64,000 nt of DNA from Paludibacter sp. UBA6032 (GTDB taxonomy: Bacteria; Bacteroidota; Bacteroidia; Bacteroidales; Paludibacteraceae), in NCBI GenBank assembly GCA_002427885.1, contig DIZI01000034.1, positions 1 to 64,000 on the forward strand, in the 5' to 3' direction. This document shows, piece by piece, positions 54,001 through 60,872 of this stretch. Positions within the stretch are counted from its first letter, which is position 1. Each line of letters starts with the position of its first letter. Position numbers and translations under genes: made by a program. The notes under the pieces are model-generated. The model had not been told where the DNA came from. It saw only the letters and a list, made by a program, of their open reading frames with translations, and ran no database searches.

Positions 54001-54207
54001 CGATTTTCCTTTAGGTACATTAATAGAGAATTTCCCATCTACGTCGGTAATAGTTCCCATTCCAGCTACATCTTTTACAAGAACATTTACACCGGGAAGC
54101 GGAAGCCCATCTTCGGCTGCTGTAACTATTCCTGATACCTGCCAGGTTTGAGAAAACAGAACAAGAGTGAAAAACAGGCTCAAACAAAGTAAAAATGCTT
54201 TCTTCAT
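51058..54207 (-). CDS. SusC/RagA-family TonB-linked outer-membrane transporter
   Basis: A 1049-aa outer-membrane import channel. Start ATG 54205-54207 gives signal peptide KKAFLLCLSLFFTLVLFS; an in-frame ATG 20 codons upstream is rejected. Domain order: carboxypeptidase-like regulatory domain (VSGIVTAAEDGLPLPGVNV), the TonB box region (DEVVAIGYGTMKKSDLTGAV), plug domain (GVTVNANSGQPGAAAQVRIRG ... IFGSRGANGVILVTTKRG) and a 22-strand barrel ending in the aromatic-rich NYPQARTVLVGANINF. It works with the SusD lid, powered by TonB/ExbBD. Expression is likely driven by the TAnnTTTG box at 54291. Confidence 0.96.
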   Translation of the reverse strand: MKKAFLLCLSLFFTLVLFSQTWQVSGIVTAAEDGLPLPGVNVLVKDVAGMGTITDVDGKFSINVPKGKSLGFSYIGYTEQIKEVKSDLVLKVVLQADTKMLDEVVAIGYGTMKKSDLTGAVTSISSEKMKQVPVSGIDQALQGRAAGVTVNANSGQPGAAAQVRIRGIGTVTSDANPIYVVDGVILDDISFLSPSDIASTEILKDASATAIFGSRGANGVILVTTKRGTDNPKGNISVDTYFGVQNRWNKLSLMGRDEFAQTFSTLNGSNDYLVANGLNKWIESYLTGKKSPYFPKIASATYPQGMDYTTVDTDWQDQVFKKDATIQNHYISFDGGSKTSTYAISAGWFNQEGTIIGSNYNRFTLRVNTSHNVRSWLKIGENLSFMNSSGRNAMNNNASAGASVLSAAIAMAPWDPTHYPQGSWSYSTSAAAGYPQGRDLSGQISASSNFKNVTNPLSMVENSVPNDKGERWVGDIYVEITPIKGLLFRSDISMDLANNTSQLFKYAYLYSAFDKSTKNFFSSSMSKYSTIINENTLTYTNKIGKHDFTALIGQTTQEFNYYSIGGSGSTILNAVPDNWLLKNTTEDQSYASDDIRRTRMFSLLSRINYQYNNKYMITANFRMDGSNKFPENPWGYFPSVALGWRISEESFMKDIQNLDFMKLRFGWGQIGNEKIANDGFVTNMFNSGPTFVDYVLGSTQTLANGATVLTYANRNGKWETTEQLNGGIDFGFFKNLLSGSVDLFIKDTKDALLTVKGPAFTGNRYDPMANVGTIRNKGIEITLDHQNKIGKLNYGLNGNVSFISNEITALNGGQKIYSNIDNILLSDQGLPVNTFWGYKYAGVFASDADAANYKNADGIQIQPGAQGGDAKYLDLNGDGKIDDSDKANLGNPFPWLTYALTGSLDCYGFDVQIFFQGVYGNQIYNAVRYRTEGKGEEATLSTAMRNVWTTTNTTGTIPNPWGSTNNFRASSRFIEDGSYLRLKNVQLGYTIPKNITEKILVSRFRIYVSASNLLTFTKYTGYDPEIGSGVDFGNYPQARTVLVGANINF

Positions 54208-54290
54208 ATTTTTAGACTTAATTAATAATATGTTTTTGATTTTTCGGTTATGTTCAATTCCGATCATAAAATTATCAAAATTGAACTATG

Positions 54291-54298
54291 CAAATATA
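54291..54298 (-). promoter_or_regulatory. Putative susC promoter -7 box
   Basis: The minus strand reads TATATTTG, an exact TAnnTTTG match, 84 bases upstream of the susC start. It gives a leader of about 75 bases, usual for susC genes. No clear -33 element, as expected for an activator-dependent promoter. Confidence 0.5.
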
Positions 54299-54405
54299 GA
54301 TGCATATAATCTGATATAAAAATTTTTCACCTCACATTATTTCATATTTTCAACATTTTAGATACACAATAATACTACATATAAAATTATTTATCTCTGA
54401 TTTTC

Positions 54406-54437
54406 TGATATTTAAAAAATATCATGTTGTATAACAT
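54406..54437. promoter_or_regulatory. Two adjacent dyads, candidate operator
   Basis: TGATATTT-AAA-AAATATCA (54406-54424) is a perfect 8-bp inverted repeat. It shares its last base with ATGTT-GTAT-AACAT (54424-54437), a perfect 5-bp inverted repeat. They lie between the divergent genes, nearer to the regulator gene. HTH proteins of the LuxR type bind such dyads, so this is a candidate binding site. No experiment supports it. Confidence 0.4.
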
Positions 54438-54500
54438 ATTTCACAAGTGATTTCAACTAATATAAATATGCTAATATTGAAGTAAAATATAAAATACTTT

Positions 54501-57413
54501 ATGAGAGTTAAACAATTCCTTGCAATGAAAACCATCATTAATATTCTGTTTTTATTCTGTATCCAATTTTCTTTATTTGCAAATCAACCGTTGGTGCGTA
54601 ATTTTACACTTGACAATTACAAATCGGGGACTCAGAACTGGGAAATCTCACAAGACGAGTCAAACTGTATGTATTTTGCTAACAACTCGGGATTATTAAA
54701 ATTTGATGGTAAAAACTGGTCGAATGTACCTATTAAAAATGGTACCAACGTGCGCTCAATTCTTTGTACCGATGATGGAAGAATATATGCCGCAACATTT
54801 AATGAATTTGGATACTTTCAGGAAAGGCAAAACGGACAACTGGAATATTATTCTTTAGTGAACAAGTTAGGTAAAGACTCAATTATTTCTAATGAGTTAT
54901 ATAATATTCAAGAAGGGAATAAAAAGATTTATTTCCAGGCAGAAAAATCGATATATGAATACAATGGTGATACGATAACAAAATATCCCTTTGATAATAA
55001 AATAGATGCTTCAGCATTTGTTCAAAATGTCCTGTTTGTGGTGAGTTCTCAAAAGGGCGCTTTTATGCTCAATGGTAATATATTTGTACACATCCCTGGT
55101 TCTGAAGTTCTTATAAATAAAAAAGTTTGCTCAATTTTACCATTTCAGAAGAATAAAATTTTGTTTGTAACCAGTTTCAATGGAGTTTTTCTATACGATG
55201 GAATATCATTTGAACCTTATAATACAGGAATTAATGATTTCTTAATGACCAATCAGGTTTTTTGTGCTACGACAAACGGCAAGCAACTGGTTTTTGGAAC
55301 CGTTCAGCGCGGAATTGCCGTACTGAATATTGCTGATGGAAGCATTATTTATTCTAATACGTTTACCGGATTACAAAACAACACAATACTAAGCGTTGCT
55401 TTCGATAAACTGCAAAACTTATGGTTGGGACTTGACAAAGGAATAGATTATGTAATGCTTAACAGCCCGGTAATGAATATTTTTGGAACCAATAATTTGT
55501 ACGGTGCCGGATATACTTCCTTCTTAAAAAACAATATCATGTATTTTGGGACAAATCAGGGACTCTATACGGCAAGTTATCCTTTCCCGAACAGTCCAAT
55601 GCCGATTCAATTAAAATTGATAAAAGGGATGGAAGGCCAGACCTGGTGCTTAACCGAAATTGATAATACACTTTTTTGCGGGAACGACAGAGGAGCCTAT
55701 ATTATTTATCCCGATCACACAGAACATATCAACAATTTACAGGGAACATGGTCGTTTAGAGCACTACAAAGTCATCCCGGTTTAATTTTAGGTTGCTCTT
55801 ATCAGGGTTTATTTATTTTGAAAAAGAATGGAACATCGTGGAATTTTTCCCACTTCATCAAGGGAAACTTTGCCGAAACCAGTCCAATGTTTGAAGAAGA
55901 AACTGATGGAACCATTTGGTTTAGTCATTGGCAAAAGGGCATGTTCAGACTAAAATTCAATGCATCCATGGATAGTATTACACAAGTCAAATTGTACGAC
56001 ACTTCAAAAGGTTTCCCCAGCAACCAAAATAACACTGTATTTCGTATTGATAACGAAAATATCTTCTCTTCGGAAAGCGGGTTCTATAAATACAATCAAA
56101 AAACAGATAAAATGGATCCTTACAATAAATGGAATAAATTGTTTGGAAGCACACCACGTTATATTCGATTGCACGAAAGCAAAAATGGCGATGTCTGGTG
56201 TGTGTCAGGAAAGTTTGTAGGCCTGGCTAAAAAGAATCCGGAAAATGGCTATCAAATGGATTCGTTAACTTACCATATTCTTCAGTCCAAATTAATCACA
56301 GGGTTCGAACATTTCAATTTTATTAATAATAATGATTTAATTTTGAGTACCGAGGATGGATTCAGTTGGATTAATACCAAAAAGAAAATTGAAACAAAGA
56401 GTATTTTTAAAGTATTTCTGAATAATATAGTTATTACCAATGGAAAAGGACTGGATCTTGGAAAAACACTGAATCCCGGAGCAGCAAATGACCTGAATGT
56501 GTTCAATCACAATCAGAATTCCTTACGATTTAATTTCGTTGCACCCGAGTACAGAAATGGAGGATCGGTTCAATATAGTTACATGTTGGAGAATTATGAT
56601 GAAACATGGTCGGAATATAGTTATGACAATGTGAAAGAATACACACAACTGCCCAAAGGGAACTATAAATTTAAAGTGCGGGCCCGGAATATTCTCGATA
56701 AAAAGGAAGCCATTTGTATATACTCATTTACAATTTTGCCTGCCTGGTACGAAACTAAAATGGCATTTGCAATATACGCACTTCTTATACTTGTGTTGAT
56801 AACCTTTTTGATTTTATGGATAAATCATAGTTCTAAAAAAGGTGCACGCGAGATGGAGAAACAAAAAGAAATTGAATTCAGTGAACAAAAAAGGCACTTT
56901 GAAACCGAAACAACTGAGAAAAAGAAAGAAATAAAGGAATTGAAAAACCAACAGTTACAATATGAACTCAGACATAAATCACAGGAATTGGCTAGTTCGA
57001 CCATGAACCTGATTCGCAAAAATGAAATTTTACTTGAAATAATGGATAATCTATCCAAAGTAACCGATGATATAAATTCAAATCAGGATACTAAAACGGT
57101 TCTTTCCCGAATCAATAAGATGGAGAGAAACATAAAACAAAATATTGAAAATGATGCAAACTGGAAACGTTTTGAAGAAAACTTTGATCTGGTATACGAG
57201 AACTATCTGAAGCGGTTAAGTGAAATGTACCCGGACTTAAACACCAGTGATAAAAAACTTTGTGCCTATCTGAAGATGGATCTTTCCACAAAAGATATAG
57301 CTCAGCTAATGAATATTTCTATTCGAAGTATCGAAATGAACCGTTACAGGCTACGAAAGAAAATGGGCCTCGACAGGGATATAAATTTAGGAGAGTATTT
57401 GCAAAAATTATAA
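54501..57413 (+). CDS. Y_Y_Y-domain sensor-regulator with C-terminal LuxR-type HTH
   Basis: A 970-aa one-component regulator, probably controlling the PUL. The N-terminal signal (IINILFLFCIQFSLFA) leads into a long periplasmic beta-propeller region of two-component-regulator-propeller type (TQNWEISQDESNCMYFANNSG; NNTILSVAFDKLQNLWLGLDKGID), then a Y_Y_Y domain at about 670-745 (FNFVAPEYRNGGSVQYSYML). One membrane helix lies at 754-774, followed by a coiled coil (EMEKQKEIEFSEQKRHFE) and a LuxR/GerE-like HTH at 913-970 (LSTKDIAQLMNISIRSIEMNRYRLRKKMG). No histidine kinase, receiver or AraC domain is present. Start may instead be ATG 54525, which gives a shorter signal. It likely senses glucan pieces in the periplasm and acts on DNA directly from the membrane. 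Confidence 0.85.
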   Translation: MRVKQFLAMKTIINILFLFCIQFSLFANQPLVRNFTLDNYKSGTQNWEISQDESNCMYFANNSGLLKFDGKNWSNVPIKNGTNVRSILCTDDGRIYAATFNEFGYFQERQNGQLEYYSLVNKLGKDSIISNELYNIQEGNKKIYFQAEKSIYEYNGDTITKYPFDNKIDASAFVQNVLFVVSSQKGAFMLNGNIFVHIPGSEVLINKKVCSILPFQKNKILFVTSFNGVFLYDGISFEPYNTGINDFLMTNQVFCATTNGKQLVFGTVQRGIAVLNIADGSIIYSNTFTGLQNNTILSVAFDKLQNLWLGLDKGIDYVMLNSPVMNIFGTNNLYGAGYTSFLKNNIMYFGTNQGLYTASYPFPNSPMPIQLKLIKGMEGQTWCLTEIDNTLFCGNDRGAYIIYPDHTEHINNLQGTWSFRALQSHPGLILGCSYQGLFILKKNGTSWNFSHFIKGNFAETSPMFEEETDGTIWFSHWQKGMFRLKFNASMDSITQVKLYDTSKGFPSNQNNTVFRIDNENIFSSESGFYKYNQKTDKMDPYNKWNKLFGSTPRYIRLHESKNGDVWCVSGKFVGLAKKNPENGYQMDSLTYHILQSKLITGFEHFNFINNNDLILSTEDGFSWINTKKKIETKSIFKVFLNNIVITNGKGLDLGKTLNPGAANDLNVFNHNQNSLRFNFVAPEYRNGGSVQYSYMLENYDETWSEYSYDNVKEYTQLPKGNYKFKVRARNILDKKEAICIYSFTILPAWYETKMAFAIYALLILVLITFLILWINHSSKKGAREMEKQKEIEFSEQKRHFETETTEKKKEIKELKNQQLQYELRHKSQELASSTMNLIRKNEILLEIMDNLSKVTDDINSNQDTKTVLSRINKMERNIKQNIENDANWKRFEENFDLVYENYLKRLSEMYPDLNTSDKKLCAYLKMDLSTKDIAQLMNISIRSIEMNRYRLRKKMGLDRDINLGEYLQKL

Positions 57414-57581
57414 ATAAATTATTTTTGTCTGCAATAAAAATAAACCGGTCGAAATTGTACTCACCATCACTATTGAAGTTATTTTTCTTTAATTATGCTC
57501 TAAAACATGAAATGAATTCGGGAAAGCAGGGCTTTTTTGAGTTAATTTGCAAATTGGAAAAATAACTTTAATAATTATTAT

Positions 57582-58739
57582 ATGACCGTACAAGAATTAA
57601 AAACAGCTTTCGTTGCTGCTTATGGCCAGAAGGCTGAGGCAGTGTATTTTGCTCCGGGACGAGTAAATCTGATTGGTGAACATACCGATTACAATGGTGG
57701 TTCCGTATTTCCATGTGCTTTGAGTTTTGGAACTTATTTGTTACTTCGCAAAAACGGAGGAAAAACAGTAAAATTCCGTTCATTAAACCAACCAGAAGTA
57801 ATTGAACTTGGTCTTGAACAGCTTACCACACCGCTTGATAAGGTTTGGGTTAACTATCCGTTAGGTGTTTTTGCTCAATTTGTAAAACGTGGCGTTGAAA
57901 TTAAAGAAGGATTTGATATCCTTATTTGGGGTGATGTTCCTAACGGAGCCGGACTATCTTCGTCTGCATCACTGGAAGTTGTTACAGCCTTTGCGCTTAA
58001 CGACCAACTGGGAACCGGTTTTAACCGTACAGTATTGGCTCAGATCGGTCAAAAAGCCGAACACGAATTTGCTTTTGTCATGTGCGGAATTATGGATCAG
58101 TTTGCTGCAGCAAACGGAGCTAAAGACAGCGCCATCCACTTGAATTGCGATACGTTGGAATTCGAATTAGTTCCGGTAAAACTGAAAGGTGTAAAGATTC
58201 TTATCTCAAATACTCACAGTCCACACAAACTGGATTCAGGTGCTTACAACCAACGTGTAGCCGAATGCAAAAAGGCCGTTGAACAATTGAACACTGTTCG
58301 CCCGTTGAAATACCTGGCTGAACTGACTGAAGCTGAATTCAAATCCATTGAATCGGCCATTACAGACCCGATTGCTCATAAACGTGCCCGCCACGTTGTT
58401 GGTGAAGTTCAACGCACCAGCGATGCTGTGAAAGCTTTGAAAGCAAACGATCTGGTATTGTTTGGAAAATTGATGAATGCTTCACACGTATCCTTGCGTG
58501 ATGATTATGAAGTAACCGGACCAGAGTTGGATTGCATGGCCGAAGAAGCCTGGAAAATTGATGGCGTTATCGGTTCACGTATGACCGGTGGTGGTTTCGG
58601 CGGTTGCACAGTTTCATTGGTAAAAGAAGAAGCTATTGACACATTTATTGCAAAAGTTGGCGCAGCATACGAAGCTAAAATCGGCATAAAACCCGAGTTT
58701 TACATTGCTGAAATCGGCGACGGAGCTTGTAAAATTTAA
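57582..58739 (+). CDS. galK: Galactokinase
   Basis: Phosphorylates galactose at C1 with ATP, the first committed step of the Leloir pathway, in the cytoplasm. The 385-aa length is standard. GHMP-kinase motifs are complete: PGRVNLIGEHTDYNGG at about 26-41 (the galactokinase signature), the phosphate loop PNGAGLSSSASLEV at about 120-133, and the third motif MTGGGFGGCTVSLV near the C-terminus. galM follows after a 100-base spacer holding a repeat element. galT is not visible, so the pathway must be completed elsewhere. Confidence 0.97.
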   Translation: MTVQELKTAFVAAYGQKAEAVYFAPGRVNLIGEHTDYNGGSVFPCALSFGTYLLLRKNGGKTVKFRSLNQPEVIELGLEQLTTPLDKVWVNYPLGVFAQFVKRGVEIKEGFDILIWGDVPNGAGLSSSASLEVVTAFALNDQLGTGFNRTVLAQIGQKAEHEFAFVMCGIMDQFAAANGAKDSAIHLNCDTLEFELVPVKLKGVKILISNTHSPHKLDSGAYNQRVAECKKAVEQLNTVRPLKYLAELTEAEFKSIESAITDPIAHKRARHVVGEVQRTSDAVKALKANDLVLFGKLMNASHVSLRDDYEVTGPELDCMAEEAWKIDGVIGSRMTGGGFGGCTVSLVKEEAIDTFIAKVGAAYEAKIGIKPEFYIAEIGDGACKI

Positions 58740-58835
58740 TTAATAATTAATAATGCATAATTCATAATTTTGTCGGATTCGACACACAATTTTCTTTTAA
58801 TTGTGCATTATGAATTGTGCATTATGCATTAATAA
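58739..58835. repeat. Imperfect inverted-repeat element between galK and galM
   Basis: Left arm TAATAATGCATAATTCATAA and right arm containing GCATTATGAATTGTGCATTA and TGCATTAATAA are similar in inverted form. Between them is a perfect TGTCG-GATT-CGACA dyad (58771-58784). The whole is a palindrome-like, AT-rich unit that fills the spacer and ends a few bases before the galM start. Confidence 0.6.
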
Positions 58836-58839
58836 AAAC

Positions 58840-59880
58840 ATGAAAACAGTAAAAGAATTAGAACTTGAATTGAACGGAAAAGCGGTATCGCTCTTCACAT
58901 TGTTCAACAAAAAAGGAATGTCGGTCGACATAACCAATTACGGAGCAAAAATAATCCGCTTGATGGTTCCTGACAAAAACGGGAAATTCGACGATGTAGT
59001 ACTTGCTTTCGATACGTTGGAAGAAGTAATTGAAAAAGAAATTTACTTTGGTGCCATTTGCGGACGCTTTGCCAACCGCATTAAAGATGGTAAATTCACG
59101 CTCGACGGTGTTGATTACACACTTCCGGTCAATAACGGAACCAATTCCCTTCACGGCGGAATTCACGGTTACAACGAGAAAGTATGGGAAGTGAAATCGG
59201 TTTCACAACAGGAACTGGTATTGGCTTTATTTTCGCCCGATGGTGAAGAAGGATATCCCGGCAATTTGAGTATTACGGCTACGTATATTTTGAGCAACGA
59301 AAACGAAATTAAAATTCATTACGAAGCAACGACCCATAAAGCAACCGTAATCGGATTGACCAATCACTCGTACTTCAACCTGAAAGGGGCCGGCAACGGA
59401 ACCATCAAAGATCATTTGTTGCAATTGAATGCCGATTTCTTTACCGTATTGGATGAATCATTCGCTTTGACCGGTGAAATCCGTCCGGTAACCGATACTC
59501 CTTTCGATTTCCGCCAACCTACCTTAGTAGGCAAACGTATCGACGACGAAGTATATGTTCCGGGTTGGGGTATTGACAATAACTGGTGTATCCGTAAAGA
59601 CCAACAAGGCGATTTAGCGTTGGCAGGAACCGTTTACGAACCAACAAGTGGACGTAAAATGGAAGTGCTGACCACTCAACCGGGGGTACAAATTTATACA
59701 GGTAACTGGATAGATAAAGTAACCGGAAAAGAAGGAAAAATCTACGACCGTCAGGATGCCATTTGTCTGGAAACTCAAGGTTTTCCGAATTCACCAAATG
59801 TAGCGCATTTCCCAAGTCCGGTTCTTCGCCCCGACGGAAAATACGACGAATGGTGTGTGTATAAATTCTCAGTGGAATAA
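58840..59880 (+). CDS. galM: Aldose 1-epimerase (mutarotase)
   Basis: Interconverts alpha and beta anomers of galactose and glucose, ahead of galactokinase. The 346-aa protein starts at ATG 58840, preferred to a start 13 codons upstream that lies inside a repeat. Motifs: YGAKIIRLMVPDKNG, GRFANRIKDGKF, the catalytic NSLHGGIHGY and TNHSYFNLKG histidines, and CLETQGFPNSPN with the catalytic Glu near the C-terminus. It has no signal peptide, so it is cytoplasmic. A strong terminator follows. Confidence 0.96.
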   Translation: MKTVKELELELNGKAVSLFTLFNKKGMSVDITNYGAKIIRLMVPDKNGKFDDVVLAFDTLEEVIEKEIYFGAICGRFANRIKDGKFTLDGVDYTLPVNNGTNSLHGGIHGYNEKVWEVKSVSQQELVLALFSPDGEEGYPGNLSITATYILSNENEIKIHYEATTHKATVIGLTNHSYFNLKGAGNGTIKDHLLQLNADFFTVLDESFALTGEIRPVTDTPFDFRQPTLVGKRIDDEVYVPGWGIDNNWCIRKDQQGDLALAGTVYEPTSGRKMEVLTTQPGVQIYTGNWIDKVTGKEGKIYDRQDAICLETQGFPNSPNVAHFPSPVLRPDGKYDEWCVYKFSVE

Positions 59881-59925
59881 GTTCATTTACTATTCATTCA
59901 TTTACCATTTACCATTTACTATTTA

Positions 59926-59959
59926 AAAAGCAGAGCTTCCGGTTGGTGGCTCTGCTTTT
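59926..59959. terminator. Bidirectional terminator after galM (hairpin copy 1)
   Basis: AAAAGCAGAGC (59926-59936) and GCTCTGCTTTT (59949-59959) form a perfect 11-bp stem with a 12-base loop. Nearly the same hairpin recurs at 60813-60848. Confidence 0.85.
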
Positions 59960-59980
59960 GATTTGAAACTAGAATTAAGA

Positions 59981-60676
59981 TTAATCTAAATTTAAGATTT
60001 TGATTATATTTTCATCTAGCTTTTTATTTGCATTTATTTTAATTAGATAAAAACTATTCTGTCTTTTATAAAGCAATATTATTGTTGGAGTTTGCGGTTT
60101 TTTGTAACTAATATAAATTTGTGGTTCACCCCTCTTGCTACAAATTGACATCTTGTTAACAAGTCCATAAAATCCTTTATAATTCTTCTCATTGTATGTT
60201 TTTATAATTTTTGTGCCTTCTCCACAATTTAAAACTATTCCATCTATTTTATAAAAGTATTTAATTGAAATTGGGCAATTACTTTCCGGATCAAGAGTTT
60301 CTCCAAAATCAAATACTGAATTTTCCACTACACTATTAGTATTTATAAACGCGTCATCTAATTTATAATTACTTAATTGCTTAAAATGCCATATGTCTAT
60401 AAAGTAACTATTATATATCTTATCTTGCAGATAAATCGATTTGTCGTTTTTAAAATTCTCTGTATAAATAAAACTATTAATAATATCATTTCCCGCAACA
60501 GAACTAACACTTGTCGTATCAATATAATCTAAAATAGAGTCTTTAAATAAAAATAAATACCCCCTGCTTACCTTATTAAATACAGGAGTATGTCCAATGT
60601 GAAATAGATAAGCTATGAAAACTATGAATGAAACCAAAGCTATAAGAATGACCTTTTTTAGTTGAATTTCTTTCAT
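59981..60676 (-). CDS. Hypothetical membrane-anchored protein, AT-rich orphan
   Basis: A 231-aa protein I do not recognise. The first 30 residues form one membrane anchor (KKVILIALVSFIVFIAYLF); the rest is soluble, with many Ile, Asn and Lys codons, no domain or catalytic motif, and two Cys pairs at most. The base composition is visibly more AT-rich than that of its neighbours. It sits alone between two near-identical terminator hairpins, both in the convergent gap between galM and the next - strand gene. That suggests it was inserted there, with the hairpin duplicated. Transfer is inferred, not shown. Confidence 0.6.
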   Translation of the reverse strand: MKEIQLKKVILIALVSFIVFIAYLFHIGHTPVFNKVSRGYLFLFKDSILDYIDTTSVSSVAGNDIINSFIYTENFKNDKSIYLQDKIYNSYFIDIWHFKQLSNYKLDDAFINTNSVVENSVFDFGETLDPESNCPISIKYFYKIDGIVLNCGEGTKIIKTYNEKNYKGFYGLVNKMSICSKRGEPQIYISYKKPQTPTIILLYKRQNSFYLIKINANKKLDENIIKILNLD

Positions 60677-60812
60677 AAATCATTGATGTGTGCAGTTTAA
60701 TATATGAATTCTTAATTGGTTTAAATTCTTCAGGCAACAATTTGCAAATATATTAAAATTTTTCAAACATTCATCTTGCATAGATGATTTATTACAGTAA
60801 GTGTCTGCATAT

Positions 60813-60848
60813 AAAAAGCAGAGTTACCGGTTGGGAGCTCTGCTTTTT
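60813..60848. terminator. Bidirectional terminator (hairpin copy 2)
   Basis: AAAAAGCAGAG (60813-60823) and CTCTGCTTTTT (60838-60848) form a perfect 11-bp stem. By eye, 31 of 36 bases match copy 1, including the CCGGTTGG loop core. It follows the stop of the - strand glycosidase-like gene. Confidence 0.85.
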
Positions 60849-60872
60849 CTTATTACAAATCACATATTTTTA

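Larger units (their letters stand above)
54208..54500. promoter_or_regulatory. Divergent regulatory region between susC and its regulator
   Basis: About 290 AT-rich bases with no gene. It holds the susC -7 box at 54291-54298 and two adjacent dyads close to the regulator (54406-54424 and 54424-54437). Confidence 0.6.

Noticed and set aside
54208..54267. SusC starting 20 codons earlier
   Set aside because: The charged extra residues would precede the signal peptide; the inner ATG gives the usual signal and length.
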